From assembly GCF_022049065.2 (NCBI RefSeq), contig NZ_CP095743.1:1255001-1319000 (forward strand): 64,000 nt of DNA. Reading direction: 5' to 3'. The notes beneath the pieces were generated by a model. It did no database searches and was not told the DNA's origin. It worked only from the letters and a program-made list of their open reading frames with translations. The DNA comes from Niallia sp. Man26 (GTDB taxonomy: Bacteria; Bacillota; Bacilli; Bacillales; Cytobacillaceae). The translations under genes and the position numbers were made by a program. Shown here piece by piece: positions 16,903 to 25,730 of this stretch (the first letter of the stretch is position 1; each line of letters starts with the position of its first letter).

Positions 16903-17136
16903 TTAAAATTTAAGAACCTCTTGCAGCTTGTCATGGTCAAAACCGGCAATAACTGTTTCACCGATTACAAAAGTAGGAGTAGAAAAGCATTGATATTTTT
17001 GCACAAGCTCTTTTCTAGCTTTGGCATCTTTCTGAATATCCCTCAAATCCAGTTCAAATCCCTTTTCCCGTAAAAACGTCTTCGCATATTCACAAGGCGG
17101 GCAATCAGGCTGTGTATACATCGTTATTTTTTTCAA
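16903..17136 (-). CDS. Glutaredoxin/NrdH-like thiol-disulfide protein
   Basis: The 77-residue protein is a compact thioredoxin fold. MYTQPDCPPCEYAKTFLREK carries the redox CPPC, STPTFVIG has the cis-proline (TP), and GFDHDKLQEVL forms the last helix. It would reduce disulfides of small partners in the cytoplasm. The start is TTG at 17136, nine bases after GGAGG. It is monocistronic on the minus strand. The exact subgroup (NrdH or glutaredoxin-like) cannot be settled by eye. Confidence 0.88.
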   Translation of the reverse strand: MKKITMYTQPDCPPCEYAKTFLREKGFELDLRDIQKDAKARKELVQKYQCFSTPTFVIGETVIAGFDHDKLQEVLKF

Positions 17137-17401
17137 AAAAAATTGCCTCCATCTATCTGAAAATTTCGCTATCTATAATAAATATATTGCCTAATCATAG
17201 CACATTTTAAGGGTCTGAGAAAAAAGATTTGCTCATTCTTCAATTTTACTTGGACAAACACTCCGCAATATTTTATTCTGTTATTATTGGCATTTACACA
17301 AAGCAAGAACGCTTGCTTTAATTTAAAGGGAAAGTGTATAGAAACATGCTAATAGTTAAACCTATAAGTAATATATGGGTTTGTTTGAAAGGAGAGAGAG
17401 C

Positions 17402-17638
17402 ATGTCACAGCTTCAAGGCATATTAACACGTTTAAAAAATTTACAAGAACAATCAACAGGGGGAGAACCTTCCCAACGTTTTTTTGAGGTAAACGGCGAA
17501 AGAAAATGTCAAGTTACATTCCATCCTAAAACAGAAACGTATGAGTTGGAAGTATACAATGATAAAGAAAAGCCAAAAAGATATCAATTTGACAATATCG
17601 ATATGATTACAATCGAAATCTTTGATCTTATTCAATAA
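17402..17638 (+). CDS. ykuJ: YkuJ family protein
   Basis: The 78-residue protein opens MSQLQGILTRLKNLQEQ and ends YQFDNIDMITIEIFDLIQ, as in the DUF1797 family, of unknown function. I chose the ATG at 17402 because AAAGGAGAGA lies just before it; the longer frame from 17375 covers that site. The length matches the B. subtilis protein. It is a single-gene unit with a strong terminator, in the same order (ykuI-ykuJ) as in B. subtilis. Confidence 0.92.
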   Translation: MSQLQGILTRLKNLQEQSTGGEPSQRFFEVNGERKCQVTFHPKTETYELEVYNDKEKPKRYQFDNIDMITIEIFDLIQ

Positions 17639-17643
17639 TCATT

Positions 17644-17675
17644 AAAAAGGAGCCGTATTCTTACGGCTCCTTTTT
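17644..17675 (+). terminator. Terminator of ykuJ
   Basis: A 14-bp stem AAAAAGGAGCCGTA/TACGGCTCCTTTTT with a 4-base loop runs into a T tract. Confidence 0.93.
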
Positions 17676-17759
17676 CTGTCATTAATCCTTGCATAATTGC
17701 TTAAATAAATTAACAGTCTAATAACAGAGTCACTCTAAAAGAAAGGAGATGGAGTTTGC

Positions 17760-17903
17760 ATGCAGATTGCAGTAACATGCCCTGAATGTCAGCAACAGGA
17801 GTTGTTAGAGAATGTACTGACAGCCCAATCAAATCAGAATGTCATCTACACTTGTCCTAACTGTGGTTTTAATCAGCGCAATATCGAAACGAGCAAGGGT
17901 TAA
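17760..17903 (+). CDS. 47-residue zinc-ribbon protein
   Basis: The frame starts MQIAVTCPECQQQELLENVL and later has YTCPNCGFNQRN, giving two CPxC knuckles 25 residues apart, the pattern of a small zinc ribbon. The ATG follows AAAGGAGATGG. No other domain is present. It lies between ykuJ and darB; the stop is 69 bp before the darB start. Function is unknown; the motif suggests a metal-bound structural protein or nucleic-acid adaptor. Confidence 0.8.
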   Translation: MQIAVTCPECQQQELLENVLTAQSNQNVIYTCPNCGFNQRNIETSKG

Positions 17904-17972
17904 ATGAGCAAATGGCCGAAAACTATGGTAAGATAGTGGAGTAGAAAATAAACTATTGAGGAGTTTTCGGCT

Positions 17973-18407
17973 ATGACCAGCATACACAACGGAGAATTTT
18001 TAGACATTACGGTGAAAGAATTAATGATTCCTTCAGAGCGTGTTGCCCATGTGCAAGTTGGTAATAATTTAGAACATGCCCTTTTAGTACTGACAAAAAG
18101 CGGCTATTCTTCCATACCGGTTTTAGATCCCTCCTACAAGCTCCATGGTTTGCTGAGTACGCCCATCATTATGGACAGCATACTCGGACTTGAGCGGATT
18201 GAATTCGAAAAGTTAGAGAGCATAAAAGTGGAAACAGTAATGAACACAGTTGTTCCTAGAGCAAATTCAAATACATCATTCAAGGATATGATGGAACTTT
18301 TAACGGATAATCCCTTCATTTGCCTGGAGGATAATGAAGGCTATTTTGATGGCATTTTGACAAGAAGGTCTGTGTTAAAAAGGCTGAATACGTTTTTGGA
18401 AATATAG
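17973..18407 (+). CDS. darB: CBS-domain c-di-AMP-binding protein DarB (YkuL)
   Basis: The 144-residue protein consists of two CBS motifs (about 12-68 and 78-140), with KELMIPSERVAHVQ and GYSSIPVLDPSYKLHGLLST in the first. Its B. subtilis orthologue YkuL is the c-di-AMP receptor DarB, reported to bind the stringent factor Rel and pyruvate carboxylase when c-di-AMP is low. pycA is missing from its usual place in this window. The ATG follows TGAGGAG. It is followed by ccpC, as in B. subtilis. It is cytoplasmic. Confidence 0.9.
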   Translation: MTSIHNGEFLDITVKELMIPSERVAHVQVGNNLEHALLVLTKSGYSSIPVLDPSYKLHGLLSTPIIMDSILGLERIEFEKLESIKVETVMNTVVPRANSNTSFKDMMELLTDNPFICLEDNEGYFDGILTRRSVLKRLNTFLEI

Positions 18408-18540
18408 AGAGTTTTTTCATGGCTTCGTTTTAACGTGCTTCCTTAAAGTTATTCCCCCTACGTAACACATCTGTTTATTCCATCTAATTGCAATACTGCT
18501 TACCCGGCAAAAAGAACAACAGGAAAAAGAAGGGAAATAT

Positions 18541-19455
18541 ATGTCAACAATATCTGAGCTGCAACTATTAAAGGTCCTTGCCCAAGAGATGAATATGAGA
18601 AAAGCTGCAGAAAAGCTGTTTGTGTCTCAGCCTGCCCTTTCACAGCGGCTGCAAAATATTGAGAAAGAATGGGGCGCCAAATTGTTTATCCGATCCCAAA
18701 AAGGGCTTTCTTTAACGGCAGCAGGAGAACTTGTTGCGCAGTTTGCAATAGAAACAATAAACAAGGAAGATAGTGTAAAAGAGTCCATCCATGCGTTAAA
18801 GGGAGAAGTTCATGGAACTTTAAGTATTGCAGCCGCCAGCATTGTCGGACAGAACTGGCTGCCTGGAGTGCTGAAGGAGTTTATTAAGACATATCCCCAA
18901 GCTAAAGTATCATTGATCACTGGCTGGAGCAGCGAGATTTTAAAATCGATGACTGACGGCAGCATTCATCTTGGCATTATCCGGGGAAGTGCTGATTGGA
19001 AAGGGGCCAAAAAGCATTTGTTTGACGATCCCCTATATTTGGTTGACAGCCAAATTTCCAGTTTGGATCAGCTGATGGATACTGACAGGCCGTTTATTCA
19101 ATTTAAAAGCGATTCGAGCTATTATGAGGAAATCCAGGAATGGTGGCACAGACAGTTTCCTGCGCCTCCCAAAAATACAATTTATGTCGATCAAATCGAA
19201 ACATGCAAGCAATTGACCTTTAACGGAATAGGCTACAGCATACTTCCAGCCATCGCTCTTAAAGAGGCGAATCAAAACCTCTTTCAAGTGCCTTTGCTCG
19301 ATGAAAAAAATCAACCGATTTTCCGAAGCACGTGGCTGATTGGCTATGAGGCGGCGTTTCAATTAAAGCAAGTGCAGGCATTTTTTGAAATTATTGAAGA
19401 GTATGTAGCTGGAGAAAAGCGGGCGATAAGAGAAGGAAATATTCACCCGCAGTGA
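18541..19455 (+). CDS. ccpC: LysR-type regulator CcpC
   Basis: The 304-residue protein has a winged-helix N-terminus (LQLLKVLAQEMNMRKAAEKL, then SQPALSQRLQNIEKEWGAKL) and a type 2 periplasmic-binding-like effector domain (about 90-295). In B. subtilis CcpC senses citrate and represses the TCA genes citZ and citB. Assignment rests on the position between ykuL and dapH plus overall length. The ATG follows AAGAAGGG. It is monocistronic. Confidence 0.85.
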   Translation: MSTISELQLLKVLAQEMNMRKAAEKLFVSQPALSQRLQNIEKEWGAKLFIRSQKGLSLTAAGELVAQFAIETINKEDSVKESIHALKGEVHGTLSIAAASIVGQNWLPGVLKEFIKTYPQAKVSLITGWSSEILKSMTDGSIHLGIIRGSADWKGAKKHLFDDPLYLVDSQISSLDQLMDTDRPFIQFKSDSSYYEEIQEWWHRQFPAPPKNTIYVDQIETCKQLTFNGIGYSILPAIALKEANQNLFQVPLLDEKNQPIFRSTWLIGYEAAFQLKQVQAFFEIIEEYVAGEKRAIREGNIHPQ

Positions 19456-19569
19456 ATGGCTAAAAGGCAGGCAGAAAGATAGACTAACCGTTATTTTTGC
19501 TTGTCTTCTATGCTTTTGTTTGGTAAAGTAATGCTTAGTGTTATATATACATATTGGAGGTAACTAACA

Positions 19570-20280
19570 ATGAAAATGATGGATGCAAATGAAATTATTT
19601 CATTTATTGCAAATAGTACAAAATCTACACCTGTAAAGGTTTATGTTAAAGGAAACTTATCTGAAGTTAACTTTGGCGAAAAGATTCAATCTTTCATCAG
19701 CGGAGATGCAGGGGTTGTATTCGGTGAGTGGTCTGATATCAATGAAGTGATTGAAGCTAACAAAGGCAGCATCACTGATTTTGTAATCGAAAACGACCGC
19801 CGCAACTCAGCGATTCCTCTATTGGACATGAAAAATATTAAAGCTCGTATTGAGCCAGGCGCAATTATTCGCGACCAAGTAGAAATCGGTGATAATGCTG
19901 TTATCATGATGGGTGCTGTAATCAATATCGGCGCAAGCATCGGTGAAGGTACAATGATCGATATGGGTGCGATTCTTGGTGGACGAGCTACTGTCGGAAA
20001 AAACAGCCACGTAGGTGCAGGCGCAGTTCTTGCTGGTGTTATTGAGCCGCCATCTGCTAAGCCGGTTATCGTTGAAGACGATGTTCTTATCGGTGCAAAC
20101 GCAGTTGTAGTTGAAGGTGTTACAGTTGGAAAAGGTGCTGTCGTTGCAGCAGGAGCAATCGTTCTTGAAGACGTTCCGGCAAATACATTGGTTGCAGGAG
20201 CTCCAGCACGCATCATCAAAGAAATCGATGAGAAGACAAAATCTAAAACAGAAATTATGCAAGAGCTTCGTAAACTATAA
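19570..20280 (+). CDS. dapH: Tetrahydrodipicolinate N-acetyltransferase
   Basis: The 236-residue enzyme has an N-terminal alpha/beta domain and a left-handed beta helix from about residue 90, seen as repeats such as [20 protein letters not shown] and [10 protein letters not shown]. It transfers an acetyl group to tetrahydrodipicolinate, the first committed step of the acetylase branch towards diaminopimelate and lysine. The ATG follows TTGGAGGTAAC. It is followed by dapL after a 95-bp gap that contains a hairpin terminator. It is cytoplasmic. Confidence 0.97.
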   Translation: MKMMDANEIISFIANSTKSTPVKVYVKGNLSEVNFGEKIQSFISGDAGVVFGEWSDINEVIEANKGSITDFVIENDRRNSAIPLLDMKNIKARIEPGAIIRDQVEIGDNAVIMMGAVINIGASIGEGTMIDMGAILGGRATVGKNSHVGAGAVLAGVIEPPSAKPVIVEDDVLIGANAVVVEGVTVGKGAVVAAGAIVLEDVPANTLVAGAPARIIKEIDEKTKSKTEIMQELRKL

Positions 20281-20284
20281 TGTT

Positions 20285-20320
20285 AAAAAAAGCGTGGAAA
20301 CTTCATTCCGCGCTTTTCCT
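20285..20320 (+). terminator. Terminator or attenuator between dapH and dapL
   Basis: A stem AAAAGCGTGGAA/TTCCGCGCTTTT (one G-T pair) has a 6-base loop. The T-run after it is short, so it may only reduce dapL transcription. Confidence 0.65.
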
Positions 20321-20375
20321 TTTAGCCTGCAATTTATAAGCAGGAGCTATATTTACATTAAGCTGGAGGAGAGAA

Positions 20376-21509
20376 ATGGTGGCAAATACAGACTATGTAC
20401 AAATCAGAAGAGAGCTGCACCAAATCCCTGAACTTGGGTTTCAAGAATTCAAAACACAAACATATCTGTTAAATTATATTCATGCATTACCTAGCGAGCG
20501 GATTGAAATAAAGACTTGGAAAACCGGGATATTTGTAAAGGTGAAAGGCAGAAAGTCTGCAAGACTTATCGGTTATCGTGCGGACATTGACGGTTTGCCG
20601 ATTACCGAAGAGACAGGCCTTCCCTTCAGCTCTAGTCATGAGCAGGCAATGCATGCATGCGGACATGATTTTCATATGACAATTGCCCTCGGTGTATTAA
20701 CAAATATAGTGGAAATTCCAATTGATGATGATATGCTGTTTATTTTCCAACCGGCAGAGGAAGGGCCCGGCGGTGCTGAACCAATGCTGAAAAGTGACAT
20801 CATGCAGGAATGGATGCCTGATATGATCATGGCCCTGCATGTGGCACCAGAGTATCCTGTCGGCACCATTGCAGTGAAACCTGGTCTCTTGTTTGCCAAT
20901 ACTTCAGAGCTTTTCATCGATCTGAAAGGTAAAGGCGGGCATGCTGCCTATCCGCATCAGACGAATGATATGGTTGTAGCGGCTTGTTCCTTAGTAACAC
21001 AGCTGCAATCAATTGTAGCAAGAAATATCGATCCTCTAGACAGTGCTGTCGTCACAATCGGTAAGATTACTGGAGGCACAGTTCAGAATGTTATCGCAGA
21101 GTCAGCGCGATTAGAAGGGACGATGCGGACGCTTTCTGCTGAATCCATGACCAAGGTTAAGGATAGAGTTAAAGCGCTCGTTAAAGGAATTGAAGCAGGG
21201 TATGAATGTGAATGTACAATCGATTTTGGAAGCGGATATTATCAAGTTTATAATGAAGAAGCAGTCACGAAAGAATTTATGGACTTTATTAGACAAAACA
21301 CAACGATTGAGCTGATTGAATGCAAAGAAGCAATGACAGGTGAAGACTTCGGTTATATGCTGAAGGAAATCCCTGGTTTTATGTTTTGGCTTGGTGTCCA
21401 TTCTCCATATGGTCTTCATCACAGCAAACTGAACCCAGACGAAGATGCATTGCAAACTGCTATTACTATGATTACTTCCTACTTACAGTTTAAAGGCAAT
21501 AACAACTGA
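20376..21509 (+). CDS. dapL: N-acetyldiaminopimelate deacetylase
   Basis: The 377-residue M20-family amidohydrolase shows [18 protein letters not shown] (metal ligands), [10 protein letters not shown], the dimerisation domain with [16 protein letters not shown], and HHSKLNPDE near the end. It removes the acetyl group from N-acetyl-L,L-diaminopimelate. With dapH directly upstream and patA in the same window, the three acetylase-specific steps are accounted for. The ATG follows GGAGGAGAG. A strong terminator follows. Confidence 0.96.
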   Translation: MVANTDYVQIRRELHQIPELGFQEFKTQTYLLNYIHALPSERIEIKTWKTGIFVKVKGRKSARLIGYRADIDGLPITEETGLPFSSSHEQAMHACGHDFHMTIALGVLTNIVEIPIDDDMLFIFQPAEEGPGGAEPMLKSDIMQEWMPDMIMALHVAPEYPVGTIAVKPGLLFANTSELFIDLKGKGGHAAYPHQTNDMVVAACSLVTQLQSIVARNIDPLDSAVVTIGKITGGTVQNVIAESARLEGTMRTLSAESMTKVKDRVKALVKGIEAGYECECTIDFGSGYYQVYNEEAVTKEFMDFIRQNTTIELIECKEAMTGEDFGYMLKEIPGFMFWLGVHSPYGLHHSKLNPDEDALQTAITMITSYLQFKGNNN

Positions 21510-21514
21510 GCAAA

Positions 21515-21562
21515 AAAAATCCTCAAAGACTAAAGTGTGCATTTCAGTCTTTGAGGATTTTT
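21515..21562. terminator. Bidirectional terminator, dapL and MscS gene
   Basis: A 17-bp perfect stem AAAAATCCTCAAAGACT/AGTCTTTGAGGATTTTT lies between convergent genes. Confidence 0.95.
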
Positions 21563-21569
21563 AGTTTAT

Positions 21570-22427
21570 TTACTTATTGCTGTTTTCTAAAGCTAAACTT
21601 GCCGGTGATGGCAATTTAACTCCTTTTTCCTCCAATGTTTCCTGAACTCTTTGCCGCAGTATTCTTTCGACACCCCATTGCTCATTATTAAGTGTTTTGG
21701 CAATAATGCGGATAGTCAAGCTTGTCCCAGCAAACGATTGAATACCAATAACATTCGGACCATCTGTGATTACATCACTTTCCTTACGGATAGTATCACA
21801 AACATCCTGGAGTATTTCCAAACAAGCCGGGATGTCATTGTCATTAGAAATAATAACGTCAACAAGTGCCTGCATATCTCCCCTAGAGTGGTTACTTAAA
21901 ATTTTAATTTCCCTGTTAGGTATGAAATGAAGGGTGCCATCTGGAGAACGGAGCTGTGTTGTTCTTAGTCCGACTTGTTCCACAGTGCCTGAGAAGGTGC
22001 TTGTAGTAATAGAATCACCGACATCGAGCTGTTTTTCTAATAAAAGAAAAAAACCTGTGACAATATCACTGACAAGTCCTTGGGCACCAAAGCCGACGGC
22101 AAGACCAACAATACCAGCACCAGCAAGGATAGCAGTAGCATCAATCCCGAATGTTTGAAGAACAGTGACTGCCAAAATAAAAATAAGGATATAGGACAAA
22201 ATATTCTTGGTTAAACTTTCTAATGTTGAAGCTCTCCCTGTTGAGATGGAATGCTTCTTCATATAAGAATCAAAAAGCTTGGATATAAATAATAAGCAGA
22301 TTTTTTTGATGATAAAATAGAGACAGAATATCAGCAGCAGCTTAAGTAAAATTAATCCTGTGCTGACAAGGAGATTTGCCCAATTAAAGTTTATAAAATA
22401 ATCTTGCATATCTGTAATTGTATTCAT
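21570..22427 (-). CDS. ykuT: MscS-family mechanosensitive channel (YkuT)
   Basis: The 285-residue membrane protein has about three N-terminal membrane helices. The glycine/alanine-rich pore helix of MscS, ILAGAGIVGLAVGFGAQGLV, is followed by SDIVTGFFLLLEKQLDVGDS and the beta domain. It opens on hypoosmotic shock to release solutes. The ATG follows AAGGAAGTG. It is convergent with dapL and divergent from ykuU, as in B. subtilis. Confidence 0.93.
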   Translation of the reverse strand: MNTITDMQDYFINFNWANLLVSTGLILLKLLLIFCLYFIIKKICLLFISKLFDSYMKKHSISTGRASTLESLTKNILSYILIFILAVTVLQTFGIDATAILAGAGIVGLAVGFGAQGLVSDIVTGFFLLLEKQLDVGDSITTSTFSGTVEQVGLRTTQLRSPDGTLHFIPNREIKILSNHSRGDMQALVDVIISNDNDIPACLEILQDVCDTIRKESDVITDGPNVIGIQSFAGTSLTIRIIAKTLNNEQWGVERILRQRVQETLEEKGVKLPSPASLALENSNK

Positions 22428-22596
22428 ACTGCACTTCCTTTATATGTATTGCTGCCATTAAAAACTTTTTTAATGTATTCCCTAAAAAATAAATTGTAAA
22501 CTTTTTGGCTGACTAATTATTCCTAAGTATTTTAACCGATTTTTGTAAAAATATTATTAATAATTATTATTAATTTATATTTAATATTACGTGTAT

Positions 22597-22633
22597 TTGA
22601 CTGGTGAAAATATAGTGTTTATAATTAGAATAA
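22597..22633 (+). promoter_or_regulatory. ykuU promoter overlapped by a PerR-box-like site
   Basis: TTGACT (22597-22602), 17 bp, TATAAT (22620-22625) form a near-consensus sigma-A promoter. TTATAATTAGAATAA (22619-22633) overlaps the -10 and matches the PerR consensus TTATAATNATTATAA at all but two positions. Confidence 0.7.
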
Positions 22634-22702
22634 TAAGATTATTCTGTTCGTCTCGTTACTAAGTATTCTCAATTAAATCAGTTTTTTTGGAGGTAATTAA
22701 TA

Positions 22703-23245
22703 ATGCCGGAACGTATGGTAGGCAAGCAAGCGCCAAAATTTGAAATGGAAGCAGTATTAGCAAATAGAGAATTTGGAAAAGTTAGTCTCGAAGAAAATAT
22801 GAAAAATGACAAATGGACAGTACTGTTTTTTTATCCAATGGACTTTACCTTTGTATGTCCCACTGAAATCACTGCACTTTCTGCCCGTTATGACGAGTTT
22901 GAAGATCTTGATGCAGAAGTAATTGGTGTTTCTACAGATACAATACATACTCATTTAGCGTGGATTAAAACAGATCGTAAAGAAAATGGGCTAGGGGACG
23001 TAAACTTCCCGCTGGCAGCAGATACGAATCATGTAGTATCAAGAGAATACGGCGTTCTGATTGAAGAGGAAGGGATTGCTCTGCGCGGTTTATTCATCAT
23101 CAGCCCTGAAGGGGAATTGATGTATTCAGTTGTGAATCATAATAATATCGGCCGAGATGTTACTGAAACATTGCGCGTACTCCAAGCACTGCAAACAGGC
23201 GGACTTTGCCCGGCTAATTGGAAGCCTGGCCAAGCTACTCTGTGA
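22703..23245 (+). CDS. ykuU: 2-Cys peroxiredoxin (AhpC/TSA family), YkuU
   Basis: The 180-residue protein has the peroxidatic Cys52 in DFTFVCPTEITAL and the resolving Cys169 in GLCPANWKPGQ, so it is a typical 2-Cys enzyme. It reduces hydrogen peroxide and organic hydroperoxides in the cytoplasm. Its thioredoxin-like neighbour ykuV starts 60 bp downstream and may recycle it. The ATG follows TTGGAGGTAA. The promoter carries a PerR-like site, consistent with peroxide induction. Confidence 0.95.
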   Translation: MPERMVGKQAPKFEMEAVLANREFGKVSLEENMKNDKWTVLFFYPMDFTFVCPTEITALSARYDEFEDLDAEVIGVSTDTIHTHLAWIKTDRKENGLGDVNFPLAADTNHVVSREYGVLIEEEGIALRGLFIISPEGELMYSVVNHNNIGRDVTETLRVLQALQTGGLCPANWKPGQATL

Positions 23246-23305
23246 TCTGGTTAAAGAATAAGAGAATATATACTTAATGGAGAACCAATTGGGGGAGAAA
23301 TCAAA

Positions 23306-23764
23306 ATGAAACTACGAGAGCAGATGCCTGAATTAACAGGTGCCACAGCATGGCTGAACAAAGAACAATCAAAAGCCGATTTGATTGGTGACAAACCAAC
23401 TTTGATTCATTTTTGGTCTGTAAGCTGCTACTTATGTAAAGAAATAATGTCCCAATTCAATGCGTTTAGGGACGAATACAGTGAAAAGCTTCATTTTATC
23501 GCCGTGCACATACCAAGGGTAGAGCAGGATTTAAATATGGATACAATCAAAGCAACAGCTGAAGAATATGGCATAACACAGCCAATTTTTATAGATAATG
23601 AGCATAAACTTGCTGATGCCTTCGAAAATGAGTATGTCCCTTCCTATTATGTATTTGATCTGACCGGTGAATTGAGACATTTCCAGGCTGGCGGAAGCGG
23701 TATGAAAATGCTGGAGAAACGTGTGAATAGAGTGCTTGATGAGCCGATTAAGAAGGGTGATTAA
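23306..23764 (+). CDS. ykuV: Thioredoxin-like thiol-disulfide protein YkuV
   Basis: The 152-residue protein has a TlpA/ResA-like fold. FWSVSCYLCKEIM carries the redox pair CYLC, and YVPSYYVFDLTG has the cis-proline loop. No signal peptide is present, so it acts in the cytoplasm, unlike ResA. B. subtilis YkuV is a thiol-disulfide oxidoreductase. It lies 60 bp after ykuU on the same strand with no terminator between, so the two are likely one operon. The ATG follows GGGGGAGAAATC. Confidence 0.92.
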   Translation: MKLREQMPELTGATAWLNKEQSKADLIGDKPTLIHFWSVSCYLCKEIMSQFNAFRDEYSEKLHFIAVHIPRVEQDLNMDTIKATAEEYGITQPIFIDNEHKLADAFENEYVPSYYVFDLTGELRHFQAGGSGMKMLEKRVNRVLDEPIKKGD

Positions 23765-23772
23765 GCAAATTT

Positions 23773-23802
23773 AAAAAGCATAGATTTTAATCTATGCTTT
23801 TT
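23773..23802 (+). terminator. Terminator of ykuUV
   Basis: A 14-bp stem AAAAAGCATAGATT/AATCTATGCTTTTT with a 2-base loop plus T-rich tail. Confidence 0.9.
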
Positions 23803-23962
23803 ATTATGCAGTAAAAAACTTTGAATCATTTTGTTTTCAAAAAATTGCTAAAAATCTTATAAAAGCAGTAGATTAATATTTCGAAAACCGTTATATTAAT
23901 AGTGCAACTTTTTTTGCTCTTAAAAAATGGAGTCTGTTAGGGAAGAAGAGGGGGAGCGGTAT

Positions 23963-25708
23963 TTGGAGACATTTCAGAAGTTAAAGTCGTATTATTTGCC
24001 GTTTAAAAAGTATTTTATGGTTTCGATTTGTTTTTTAATTGTGGTGACTGGCATTACCGTTGTGTATCCGATTATTTTGCAGATCACCATCGATGAAGTC
24101 GTATTGCAAGGCAAGTATGATTGGATACCGTATTTGTCAATCGGATTTATCGGGGTGATGATTATTAAAGGAATTGCAACATATATTTACCAGTACACAG
24201 GTGATATGTTCGGTATCAGCTCTGTGTACTTATTGCGGAATGGGTTATACAAAAAGCTGCAGTATTTGCCTTTTTCCTATTATGATAATGCAAAAACTGG
24301 TGATCTGATGTCGAGGCTGACAGCAGATGTAGAAGGATTCCGCTTTTTCTTATCAGCAGGCTTCTCTGAGCTGATCCGTTTTATCTTGTTAATCGCAGTA
24401 AGCTTTACTGTAATGCTGAATTACTCTGTATCTTTAACGTTTGTAACTTTGGTAACGCTTCCGTTTTTAGCTGTAGTTACATACAAGTTCGATAAAGCAG
24501 TTCATCCTGCGTTTAGAGGAATCAGGAAATCCTTCGGTGTCCTCAATACAAAGGTGCAGGAAAACATCAGCGGCATTAATACAGTGAAATCACTTTCCAG
24601 AGAGGATTTTGAGGTCGGAAAGTTTAATAGAGCGAACGGTGACTATAAAGATCAATATTTATTCACTTCAAGTATTTGGTCAAAATACTTCCCATTAATG
24701 GAGTTTCTGGGAAATGCCAGCATTGTCCTGCTTATTTCTTACGGCGGATATTTAGTTATTGAAAACAAGCTGCAGCCAGGTGAACTTGTGGCATTTTACA
24801 GTCTGCTTGGGTATATTATGTGGCCAATTATGAACTTGGGATTTGTTGTTAATCAGTTTTCCCAGGCAAAGGCCTCTGGTGAAAGACTTTTAGAAATTTT
24901 GGAAAAGGACTTTATTATCGAAGATAAACAGGATGCTAAATATGCACAAAAGCTGGTTGGGGAAGTGGAATTCCGCAATGTCAGCCTTAAGTATGCAACA
25001 AAAGAAGGTTTTGCCCTACAGGACATCAGCTTTTATGCACAACCTGGCAAAACAATCGGCCTGATCGGCGGAACAGGCTCCGGCAAAACAAGCATTACCC
25101 AGCTGCTGACAAGATTTTATGAAGCAACAGAAGGCGTTGTTCTTGTTGACGGGCATCATGTGGAAGAGTATGAGATTGAGTCGCTTCGGGGCAATATCGG
25201 ATTAGTGTCACAAGAATCGTTTTTATTCTCCTCTTCTATTAAGAGCAATATTGCATATGGCAAACCGGAAAGTACAATGGAGGAGATTATCCATGCTGCT
25301 AAACGGGCTCAAGCACATGATTTTATTATGGAGCTGCCAGACGGCTATAATACAATGCTTGGGGAGCGCGGTTTAGGACTGTCTGGAGGGCAAAAACAGC
25401 GTATCGCTATTGCGAGGGCTATTTGTATTAACCCTAGTATTCTTATTTTAGATGATGCAACAAGCGCAGTTGATATGCAGACGGAATTTACTATTCAGAA
25501 GGAACTGAAAGAAGTAATGGACAATAAAACGACCTTTATTATTGCCCATCGGATTTCGTCTATTAAGCATGCTGATGAAATAATCGTGCTTGATGAAGGG
25601 CGGATTGTAGAAAGGGGCTGTCATGAGGAGCTAATTACCCAAAATGGGCAGTATCGAAGAATATATGATATTCAATTCCAAGATAAAAAAAAGATAATAA
25701 ATGCTTAG
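23963..25708 (+). CDS. ABC exporter half-transporter, subunit with degenerate Walker B
   Basis: The protein has six membrane helices (about 15-310) and a nucleotide-binding domain with Walker A GGTGSGKT (about 369-376), signature LSGGQ (about 473-477) and Walker B LILDD, where Asp replaces the catalytic Glu. That is the pattern of the degenerate half of a heterodimeric exporter. I start at TTG 23963 (581 residues), six bases after GAGGGGGAG; the ATG at 23927 has no ribosome site. The partner gene begins 22 bp downstream. By position it may correspond to B. subtilis yknU, but YfiB-like is possible. Substrate is unknown. Confidence 0.85.
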   Translation: METFQKLKSYYLPFKKYFMVSICFLIVVTGITVVYPIILQITIDEVVLQGKYDWIPYLSIGFIGVMIIKGIATYIYQYTGDMFGISSVYLLRNGLYKKLQYLPFSYYDNAKTGDLMSRLTADVEGFRFFLSAGFSELIRFILLIAVSFTVMLNYSVSLTFVTLVTLPFLAVVTYKFDKAVHPAFRGIRKSFGVLNTKVQENISGINTVKSLSREDFEVGKFNRANGDYKDQYLFTSSIWSKYFPLMEFLGNASIVLLISYGGYLVIENKLQPGELVAFYSLLGYIMWPIMNLGFVVNQFSQAKASGERLLEILEKDFIIEDKQDAKYAQKLVGEVEFRNVSLKYATKEGFALQDISFYAQPGKTIGLIGGTGSGKTSITQLLTRFYEATEGVVLVDGHHVEEYEIESLRGNIGLVSQESFLFSSSIKSNIAYGKPESTMEEIIHAAKRAQAHDFIMELPDGYNTMLGERGLGLSGGQKQRIAIARAICINPSILILDDATSAVDMQTEFTIQKELKEVMDNKTTFIIAHRISSIKHADEIIVLDEGRIVERGCHEELITQNGQYRRIYDIQFQDKKKIINA

Positions 25709-25730
25709 GGAAGCAAGGGGGTAAGAAACT

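Noticed and set aside
19686..20262. Long minus-strand frames inside dapH
   Set aside because: They mirror the hexapeptide-repeat coding sequence (repetitive Ala/Thr/Pro or Cys/Asn products), so they are antisense artefacts.
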